The notes under the pieces: generated by a model | What the model was told of the DNA's origin: nothing | The model's input: only the letters and a program-made list of their open reading frames with translations | Databases searched by the model: none | Made by a program: the position numbers and the translations under genes | In this document: piece by piece, positions 1 to 5,051 of the stretch | Numbering within the stretch: the first letter of the stretch is position 1 | How the letters are laid out: each line of letters opens with the position of its first letter | From: Pseudomonadota bacterium | GTDB lineage: Bacteria; Pseudomonadota; Gammaproteobacteria; Burkholderiales; Rhodocyclaceae | Length of the DNA: 5,051 nt | NCBI GenBank assembly: GCA_030917225.1 | Contig: JAUPVD010000046.1 | Span: forward strand, 1 to 5,051 | Direction of reading: 5' to 3'

Positions 1-1444
1 CCCAGCGCACATAGGGCGTGCTGCCGCCATACCCCTGCACCTCGGCGACCAGCGCATCACGCGTAAACGGCGGCAGCACAGCCTGCACCAGACCGTCGGG
101 GGAAACCACGGCGGTCATGCCAGTATTGGTCGCGCGCAGCATCGGCCGGCCAGTTTCCAGCGCCCGCAACTGAGCAATCTGCAAGTGCTGCGGCTGGGCC
201 AGCGAATCACCAAACCAGGCGGTATTGGAGAGGTTTACCAGCATCGTTGCCTGCGGCAGCGCGCGGATGATTTCAGCACCGAAGACGTCTTCGTAGCAGA
301 TGTTGATGGCGACCTTCTGGCCGGCAATCTCCATCGGTTCCTGACGATCCGGCCCCGGCGTGAAGCTCGACATGGGGATGTTCATCATGTTGAGGAACCA
401 GCCGAAGCCCGGCGGCACGAATTCACCGAAGGGTACGAGGTGCGATTTGTTGTAAAGCTGCGTCGGCGAAACGCCGATGCTGACGGCGGCATTGGCGTAT
501 TGCCTGCCGTCACCGACCGCCACACCGAAGAGCAGATCGCCCTGCTGTGCGAGCGCGTGGTTGAGCAGCATTTCCAGATAGTGCCGGGGCAACTGGTCGA
601 GAAAGGTCGGAATCGCGGTTTCCGGCAGCACGGTCAACTCGGCGGGATGCGCCCGCATCAATTCGCCGTAGATAGTCAGCGAATCGGTCAATTTTTCCGG
701 GCGCCATTTGAGGTCCTGCGGTACGTTGCCCTGCAACAAGGCAACCTTGACCAGCCGTCCCTGCGGTTCGCTCCAGCGGACGTCGTGAAGGATGTCACCC
801 AACGCCAGCAAGAACCCGATCGACAACAGCGGCGCGGCCGGACAAAGCCAGCGACTGCGCGAGCCGCAGGGCGGGGCCAGCCAGCGCGTCAGGACTTCAG
901 CACAGCAGGCACCGATCAAAGCCGCCAACAGCGACAGGCCATAGACGCCGACGATCGGAGCATAGCCGGCCAGCGGACTCGGCGGCGCCTGCGAATAGCC
1001 CAGTGACAACCACGGGAAGCCGGTAAATACCCAGCTGCGCCCCCATTCGAAAAGCGTCCACGTGGCAGCAAACAGCGTCGCATCGACGATGAATCGGCCT
1101 CGCCGCCAATGCACGAAGGTGGCGGCCGCCAGTGCCGGGAAGAGCGCCAGCAGCGCACAGAACAATAAGGTGGCAACCCCGGCGACCGGCGGCGGCAGTC
1201 CACCGAAGACGGAGAGGCTGACATAGACCCAGGAGGTGCCGGCACCGAACCAGCCGCAGCCGAAAAGAAAACCCGACCAGAAGCCCTGCCGCCAGTTCCG
1301 GACCTGGCGCAGCAGCCAGAACAGGCCAGCCATCGCAGCCCAGGCCATCGCAAACCAGCCCGTCGGTGCAAACGCCAGCACGCTGGCAGCGCCAAGAATG
1401 GCGGCAACCAGTGGCAGAAGAAAGCGGGAAAGGGTCGGCGTCAC
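1..1444 (-). CDS. lnt: Apolipoprotein N-acyltransferase Lnt (3' end cut by window edge)
   Basis: Lnt is an inner-membrane enzyme that transfers an acyl chain from phospholipid to the N-terminal cysteine of apolipoproteins, the last step of lipoprotein maturation. I translated one uninterrupted frame of 481 codons from a GTG at 1444 to the left edge. The first ~220 residues carry about seven hydrophobic segments (roughly 8-26, 28-47, 55-74, 86-111, 119-135, 161-185, 203-217). A carbon-nitrogen hydrolase domain follows from ~230. The catalytic triad is visible: E275 in LPETAIPT, K333 in NKSHLVPFGEF and C383 in NICYEDVF, matching E. coli E267/K335/C387. The conserved E341, Y384 and E385 are also present. 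Sequence ends at STPYVRW, so by comparison with E. coli only some 30 residues with the last membrane helix lie outside. The GTG overlaps the corC stop by four bases (GTGA) and has only a poor Shine-Dalgarno, suggesting translational coupling. Identification is secure; the start is likely. Confidence 0.97.
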   Translation of the reverse strand, partial: MTPTLSRFLLPLVAAILGAASVLAFAPTGWFAMAWAAMAGLFWLLRQVRNWRQGFWSGFLFGCGWFGAGTSWVYVSLSVFGGLPPPVAGVATLLFCALLALFPALAAATFVHWRRGRFIVDATLFAATWTLFEWGRSWVFTGFPWLSLGYSQAPPSPLAGYAPIVGVYGLSLLAALIGACCAEVLTRWLAPPCGSRSRWLCPAAPLLSIGFLLALGDILHDVRWSEPQGRLVKVALLQGNVPQDLKWRPEKLTDSLTIYGELMRAHPAELTVLPETAIPTFLDQLPRHYLEMLLNHALAQQGDLLFGVAVGDGRQYANAAVSIGVSPTQLYNKSHLVPFGEFVPPGFGWFLNMMNIPMSSFTPGPDRQEPMEIAGQKVAINICYEDVFGAEIIRALPQATMLVNLSNTAWFGDSLAQPQHLQIAQLRALETGRPMLRATNTGMTAVVSPDGLVQAVLPPFTRDALVAEVQGYGGSTPYVRW

Positions 1445-2301
1445 TCCGCCGAAGCGCCGCCACTTTCGGGCAGCAAAGTTTCGACCAGCAGGGTATAGAG
1501 CCGGCGGCTGTCAGCACGCAGAACGCGGAAGCGGAAGCCTCCCAGTTCGATGGCCTCGTTGCGCTTGGGCACGCGGCCAAGATGATTGAGGATCAGCCCG
1601 CCGATGGTATCGACATCCTCGGCTTCCAGCGCGCAGGAAAAGGCTTCGTTGAAATCGGCGATTTCCGTTTGCGCCTTGACGCGATAGCGGCCGGACTGAT
1701 CGAGGCGGATGTTGTCTTCAGCTTCATCGAAATCGTATTCGTCCTCGATGTCGCCAACGATCTGCTCGAGTACGTCCTCAATGGTGACGAGGCCGGCAAC
1801 GCCGCCGTATTCATCGACGACGACGGCCATGTGATTGCGCGACACGCGGAACTCGCGCAGAAGCACGTTGAGCCGCTTCGATTCAGGGATGAAGACGGCC
1901 GGGCGCAACCAGTCACGCAGGCTGAAATCCTCTTCGGTCTGCATGCGCAGAAGGTCCTTGGCCAGCAGGATGCCGATGACGTTGTCGCGGTTGCCGTCGT
2001 GCACCGGGAAGCGTGAATGCGCCGCCTGGATGACCTGCGCCACGATTTCGCCGAGTGGGTCGTCGACATCGATCGTATCCATCTGCGCGCGCGGCACCAT
2101 CACGTCGCGCACCGAAGTTTCGGAGGCGGAAAGGGCGCCTTCGGTAATCGACAGCGCGTCGGCATCGAGCAGGTTGCGCTCGAAGGCAGAGTGGAGCAGT
2201 TGTATCAGTTGTTCGCGATCTTCCGGCTCGCGCAGAAGCAGCGAGGAAAGACGCTCAAAAAATGTCGGCCTGGGGCCTGAATTACTGCTGGAACTGTCCA
2301 T
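1441..2301 (-). CDS. corC: CorC/YbeX-type CBS-domain protein
   Basis: This is a cytosolic protein of 286 residues, close to the 292 of E. coli CorC (YbeX). After a Ser-rich, polar N-terminus come two CBS domains, about residues 66-123 (starting at VMVPRAQMDTI, with the conserved AHSRFPV) and 131-187 (HMAVVVDEYGGVAGLVTIEDVLEQIVG). A CorC/HlyC transporter-associated domain follows at about 201-277 (ADFNEAF, DVDTIGGLI, FRVLRADSRR). There is no membrane DUF21 domain, as in E. coli CorC. The family was linked to Co2+/Mg2+ efflux with CorA, and YbeX has more recently been tied to ribosome metabolism, so the exact role is unsettled. The ATG at 2301 is the natural family start, but no Shine-Dalgarno precedes it (ccgcctttgca just upstream). 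It is the only gene in the window separated from its upstream neighbour, by 89 bases holding a long palindrome. It overlaps lnt downstream by four bases. Confidence 0.96.
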   Translation of the reverse strand: MDSSSSNSGPRPTFFERLSSLLLREPEDREQLIQLLHSAFERNLLDADALSITEGALSASETSVRDVMVPRAQMDTIDVDDPLGEIVAQVIQAAHSRFPVHDGNRDNVIGILLAKDLLRMQTEEDFSLRDWLRPAVFIPESKRLNVLLREFRVSRNHMAVVVDEYGGVAGLVTIEDVLEQIVGDIEDEYDFDEAEDNIRLDQSGRYRVKAQTEIADFNEAFSCALEAEDVDTIGGLILNHLGRVPKRNEAIELGGFRFRVLRADSRRLYTLLVETLLPESGGASAE

Positions 2302-2313
2302 TGCAAAGGCGGT

Positions 2314-2380
2314 GAGTGGAGAGTCGAAAATCGGACCGGAAACGCAGACTGCCCCCGGTTCGATTTTCGACTCGCTACTC
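2314..2380. repeat. Long imperfect palindrome (REP-like hairpin) in the ybeY-corC gap
   Basis: A perfect 13-bp inverted repeat is seen: gagtcgaaaatcg at 2321-2333 and cgattttcgactc at 2361-2373. Moving inward, one mismatch is followed by a further 5-bp match (accgg 2335-2339, ccggt 2355-2359). The 15-base loop contains the small palindrome gcagactgc (2344-2352). Moving outward, after one mismatch, gagt (2314-2317) pairs with actc (2377-2380), with a G-C pair at 2319/2375. The whole structure is symmetric about 2347. No T-run follows it on the minus strand, so it does not look like an intrinsic terminator. It may be a dispersed REP-type element, or an RNA processing or stability site in the operon mRNA. 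Function and copy number elsewhere are unknown. Confidence 0.85.
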
Positions 2381-2397
2381 CGTTACTCCGCTAACCC
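2374..2397. repeat. Short 8-bp tandem repeat running into the ybeY stop
   Basis: On the plus strand three 8-base units lie in a row: gctactcc (2374-2381), gttactcc (2382-2389) and gctaaccc (2390-2397). The first two differ by one base, and the third is more degenerate. The ybeY stop codon (TAG, 2393-2391) lies in the third unit. The array abuts the palindrome and overlaps its outer arm. It could be part of the same inserted element or chance; with only about 2.5 units the evidence is modest. Confidence 0.5.
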
Positions 2398-2840
2398 TCG
2401 CGATACGGGTCAGGATAACCAAGCTCCGCCAGAATCTCCCTTTCCCTTTCTTCCATGATCCGCGCGTCTTCGTCGCCGGTTTCATGATCGTAGCCCTGAA
2501 GATGGAGCATACCATGCACCACCAGATGGGCATGATGGGCCTCCAGCGCACGCTTCTGCTCGCCCGCCTCACGCGCCACGACCGGCGCACAGATGACCAG
2601 ATCGCCGACGGTCAGCGGATCGTTTTCATAAACGAAGGAAAGCACGTTGGTCGCGTAGTTCTTGCCGCGATAGTCATTGTTGAGAACTTGCCCCTCCGCC
2701 GCATCGACATAGCGCACTGTCACCTGACCACCGCCTTCGAGGGCAGCCCGCGCCCACTGGCGCACCTGAACCCGCGAGGGTAACCCATCAGCATTGCAGG
2801 CATATTGCACCGACAGGTTAAGCCGCCGGGAAGCCGTCAT
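2391..2840 (-). CDS. ybeY: Endoribonuclease YbeY (rRNA maturation factor)
   Basis: YbeY is a single-strand-specific, zinc-dependent endoribonuclease that takes part in 16S rRNA 3'-end maturation and 70S ribosome quality control. The 149-residue product is close to the usual ~155. The family signature H-x3-H-x5-H is visible as H109, H113 and H119 ([11 protein letters not shown]), the predicted zinc ligands. Upstream lies the conserved [13 protein letters not shown] block, with R58 corresponding to the conserved arginine (R59 in E. coli), followed by GDLVIC. The ATG at 2840 overlaps the phoH stop by four bases (ATGA) and has a reasonable ribosome-binding site, AGGTG five bases upstream, inside the end of phoH. 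Adjacency to the PhoH-family ATPase fits the known YbeY-YbeZ partnership. The gene ends with TAG at 2391, where the short tandem repeat begins. Confidence 0.98.
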   Translation of the reverse strand: MTASRRLNLSVQYACNADGLPSRVQVRQWARAALEGGGQVTVRYVDAAEGQVLNNDYRGKNYATNVLSFVYENDPLTVGDLVICAPVVAREAGEQKRALEAHHAHLVVHGMLHLQGYDHETGDEDARIMEEREREILAELGYPDPYREG

Positions 2841-3853
2841 TTCGACACCTGTTCCAGCATCTTCGTATGCGCCTCGTAGGCCGCAACGATGCGGGCGACG
2901 AGCGGATGGCGCACGACATCTTCTGCCGCAAATTCCGAGAAGGCGATGCCGCGCACCTCCTGCAGGATGCGCCGCGCTTCGACCAGCCCGCTCTTCTGGC
3001 CCTTGGGCAAATCGACCTGGGTCACGTCGCCGGTAATGACCGCCTTGGCACCGATGCCGATGCGCGTGAGGAACATCTTCATCTGCTCAGGGGTCGTGTT
3101 CTGCGCCTCGTCGAGGATGATGAAGGCGTGGTTCAGCGTACGTCCGCGCATGTAGGCCAGCGGCGCAATTTCGATGGCCTGCTTCTCCAGCATCTTCATC
3201 ACGCGGTCGAAGCCCATCAGGTCGTAGAGCGCGTCGTAGAGCGGACGCAGATAGGGATCGACCTTCTGCGCCAGGTCGCCCGGAAGGAAGCCGAGGCGCT
3301 CGCCGGCCTCGACCGCCGGCCGCGTCAGCACGATGCGCGACACCAGCTCGCGCTCAAAGGCATCGACCGCGCAGGCGACGGCGAGATAGGTCTTGCCAGT
3401 GCCGGCGGGGCCCGTGCCAAACGTGATGTCGTGTTCCTGGATGTGCTTCAGGTACTCGATCTGCCTCGGCGTGCGGCCATGCAGGTCGGACTTGCGTGTC
3501 ATCAGCGCCGGCGAGGCCCCGTGCGAAGACGGGTTGCGCATCGGCCGGTTGAGCAGCTCGATCAACCCGAGCTGGATTTCATCGACGGACAGCGATGCCT
3601 TAGACAGCTTGTAAAAATGCTGGATGGCCTCGGAACAGCGCGCTGCTTGCTCGGCATCGCCGTGAAAGGTAAAGCGTTCGCCGCGGCGCGAGATGGTCAC
3701 GTCAAGGGCAGTTTCGATCTGCCGCAGGTTTTCGTCGAGCGCACCGCAGAGATTGGCCAGATGAACATTGTCGACCGGCGAGAGCAGCAGTTCGACCGGG
3801 CGCTTGCGCGTACGGCTGCTGGCGCGATTCGTGGTGTTCGGGCTAGCTTTCAC
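2837..3853 (-). CDS. ybeZ: PhoH-like ATPase (YbeZ)
   Basis: This is a cytosolic PhoH-family P-loop ATPase, the usual neighbour and physical partner of YbeY, thought to have a nucleotide-driven, possibly helicase-like role in RNA metabolism. Numbered from the GTG at 3853 (338 residues), Walker A GPAGTGKT lies at 148-155 and Walker B FIILDEAQ at 244-251. Family blocks [48 protein letters not shown] and [13 protein letters not shown] are all present. The N-terminal third fits the RNA-binding-like region before the ATPase domain. The first ~20 residues are basic and polar (SSRTRKRP), a short extension relative to E. coli YbeZ. Two GTG starts are possible: 3868 (343 residues, 26-base overlap with miaB, no visible ribosome-binding site) and 3853 (11-base overlap, GGTGAG about ten bases upstream). 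I prefer 3853, weakly. The stop overlaps the ybeY start (ATGA). Identification is secure. Confidence 0.96.
   Translation of the reverse strand: MKASPNTTNRASSRTRKRPVELLLSPVDNVHLANLCGALDENLRQIETALDVTISRRGERFTFHGDAEQAARCSEAIQHFYKLSKASLSVDEIQLGLIELLNRPMRNPSSHGASPALMTRKSDLHGRTPRQIEYLKHIQEHDITFGTGPAGTGKTYLAVACAVDAFERELVSRIVLTRPAVEAGERLGFLPGDLAQKVDPYLRPLYDALYDLMGFDRVMKMLEKQAIEIAPLAYMRGRTLNHAFIILDEAQNTTPEQMKMFLTRIGIGAKAVITGDVTQVDLPKGQKSGLVEARRILQEVRGIAFSEFAAEDVVRHPLVARIVAAYEAHTKMLEQVSK
2845..2849 (-). promoter_or_regulatory. Probable ribosome-binding site of ybeY
   Basis: Read on the minus strand, ggaacAGGTGtcgaa precedes the ybeY ATG. The AGGTG core sits five bases from the start codon, inside the last codons of the PhoH-like gene. 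It supports the ATG at 2840 as the true start and is the clearest Shine-Dalgarno at any of the four visible gene starts. Confidence 0.6.
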
Positions 3854-5051
3854 GCGTGACGATCTCACCGCGCAGGGAATGCGGCAGGGCCGACGTGATG
3901 CGTACGTCGACGAAGGAATGAATCAGGCGGGCGCCGTTAACGCCTCCAACGAAGTTCACGATGCGATTGTTGTCGGTGCGCCCAGCCAGTTCCTCCGTAT
4001 TTTTCTTCGACAGGCCTTCGACCAGCACGCGTTGCACGCTACCGACCATCGACTCGCTGATCGCCGAAGCCTGCTCCTCGATGCGCTTCTGCAGCCGCAT
4101 CAGGCGCGCCGTCTTGAGATCGGCCGGTGTGTCGTCGGCCAGCTCGGCCGCCGGTGTCCCCGGCCGTGAACTGTAAAGGAAGGAGAAGGAGGCGTCGAAA
4201 CCGACGTCATCGATCAGCTTCATTGTCTTCTCATAATCCTCTTCGGTTTCACCGGGGAAACCGACGATGAAATCGGTCGACAGCGAAAGGTCGGGGCGTG
4301 CCGCGCGCAGCTTGCGGATGATCGACTTGTATTCAAGCGTGGTGTAGTTGCGCTTCATCGCCGCCAGCACGCGGTCGGAGCCGGATTGCACCGGCAGGTG
4401 CAGGTGCGACACCAGCTTCGGCACCTTGGCATACGTGTCAATCAGGCGCTGTGTCATCTCGCGCGGGTGCGAGGTCGTGTAGCGAATGCGCTCGATGCCG
4501 GGCATTTCGGCGATGTATTCAATGAGCAGGGCCAGATCTGCCAGTTCACCACCACTCGCATCGCTGCCAGCCATCGTGCCACGGTAGGCATTCACGTTCT
4601 GGCCGAGCAGGGTCACTTCCTTGACGCCCTGATCGGCAAGGCCGGCAACTTCGGTCAGCACATCCTCGAAGGGGCGCGATACTTCTTCGCCACGGGTGTA
4701 GGGCACGATACAGAAGGTACAGAACTTGGAGCAGCCTTCCATGATCGAGACGAAGGCTGAGGCCCCTTCCACCTTGGCCGGCGGCATGGCGTCGAACTTC
4801 TCGATATCAGGAAACGAAATATCGACCGCCGGTTTTCCCTTGCTGCGCCGCTCGGCAATGAGCTGCGGCAGGCGATGCAGTGACTGCGGCCCGAACACGA
4901 TATCGACATACGGCGCACGGGCAACAATGGCGGCGCCTTCCTGACTGGCAACGCAACCACCAACGCCGATGACGAGATCCGGTTTCAGCTGTTTCAGGTG
5001 GCGTACGCGGCCAAGGTCGTGTAACACCTTTTCCTGCGCTTTCTCGCGCAC
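3843..5051 (-). CDS. miaB: tRNA-2-methylthio-N6-dimethylallyladenosine synthase MiaB (5' end cut by window edge)
   Basis: MiaB is a radical-SAM methylthiotransferase that converts i6A37 to ms2i6A37 in tRNAs reading codons that start with U. The 402 visible residues begin at REKAQEKV, which in the family directly follows the NTCS motif, so about 50 N-terminal residues with two of the three auxiliary-cluster cysteines lie beyond the right edge. The third auxiliary cysteine is present at fragment residue 33 ([10 protein letters not shown]). The radical-SAM CxxxCxxC cysteines are at 107, 111 and 114 ([17 protein letters not shown]). Further family blocks are [40 protein letters not shown] and [16 protein letters not shown]-terminal TRAM domain spans about 338-402. 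The GTG at the very edge is an internal valine codon, not a start. The stop TAG at 3843 lies inside the beginning of ybeZ, so the two are probably co-transcribed. Confidence 0.98.
   Translation of the reverse strand: MREKAQEKVLHDLGRVRHLKQLKPDLVIGVGGCVASQEGAAIVARAPYVDIVFGPQSLHRLPQLIAERRSKGKPAVDISFPDIEKFDAMPPAKVEGASAFVSIMEGCSKFCTFCIVPYTRGEEVSRPFEDVLTEVAGLADQGVKEVTLLGQNVNAYRGTMAGSDASGGELADLALLIEYIAEMPGIERIRYTTSHPREMTQRLIDTYAKVPKLVSHLHLPVQSGSDRVLAAMKRNYTTLEYKSIIRKLRAARPDLSLSTDFIVGFPGETEEDYEKTMKLIDDVGFDASFSFLYSSRPGTPAAELADDTPADLKTARLMRLQKRIEEQASAISESMVGSVQRVLVEGLSKKNTEELAGRTDNNRIVNFVGGVNGARLIHSFVDVRITSALPHSLRGEIVTRES

Noticed and set aside
185..1006. A 273-codon plus-strand open frame opposite lnt
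   Set aside because: The opposite strand encodes Lnt with its full catalytic triad; the antisense product is Arg/Gln-rich and low in complexity, a typical shadow frame.
1..1444. Broken or frameshifted lnt
   Set aside because: The reading frame is continuous for 481 codons and its residue spacing matches E. coli Lnt closely; it is only cut by the window edge.
897..1580. A 227-codon minus-strand frame overlapping the corC end and lnt start
   Set aside because: It is out of frame with both genes. I translated the correct lnt frame from 1444 to the left edge without a stop, so no frameshift or separate gene is needed.
2314..2380. The palindrome as a Rho-independent terminator between ybeY and corC
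   Set aside because: No run of T follows the stem on the minus strand (it continues tccactcaccgcc), and termination here would separate corC and lnt from the operon with no visible new promoter.
2867..3859. A 330-codon plus-strand open frame opposite the PhoH-like gene
   Set aside because: It lies wholly antisense to a gene with clear family motifs, its translation is rich in Arg/His/Asp with no recognisable domain, and long antisense frames are expected in GC-rich coding DNA.
5049..5051. GTG at the right edge as the start of miaB
   Set aside because: The residues that follow (REKAQEKV) are internal in the MiaB family, directly after the NTCS motif; the true start lies outside the window.

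Overview
The window is a tightly packed, co-directional operon read entirely from the minus strand (right to left): miaB (5' end cut by the right edge), phoH/ybeZ, ybeY, corC/ybeX and lnt (3' end cut by the left edge). This order is a well-known conserved cluster of Proteobacteria. The high GC content, the GTG starts and the protein sequences suggest a betaproteobacterium, perhaps of the Rhodocyclales (Dechloromonas/Azonexus-like). That placement is inference from general resemblance, without a database search.

Layout by position: 5051-3843 MiaB, a tRNA methylthiotransferase lacking about the first 50 residues; 3853-2837 a PhoH-family ATPase (a longer GTG start at 3868 is possible); 2840-2391 the YbeY endoribonuclease; 2390-2302 an 89-bp intergenic gap; 2301-1441 a CorC-type CBS-pair protein; 1444-1 apolipoprotein N-acyltransferase Lnt, lacking only its extreme C-terminus. 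Three of the four junctions overlap: miaB/phoH by 11 or 26 bases, phoH/ybeY by 4 (ATGA) and corC/lnt by 4 (GTGA). This implies one transcript and translational coupling.

Together the genes link tRNA modification (MiaB), rRNA maturation and ribosome quality control (YbeY with its partner YbeZ/PhoH), a CBS-domain protein associated with ion homeostasis or ribosome function (CorC/YbeX), and the last step of lipoprotein maturation (Lnt). All five reading frames are intact inside the window, and the key catalytic residues can be seen for MiaB (radical-SAM cysteines), PhoH (Walker A/B), YbeY (zinc histidines) and Lnt (Glu-Lys-Cys triad).

The one thing the genes do not explain is the ybeY-corC gap. 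It holds a nearly full-length palindrome of about 67 bases with a perfect 13-bp inverted repeat, flanked by an 8-bp tandem repeat that runs into the ybeY stop codon. It resembles a REP-like or other small dispersed palindromic element inserted in the operon. I see no mobile element, CRISPR array, RNA gene or undescribed multi-gene system; apart from the palindrome this is ordinary core-genome sequence.
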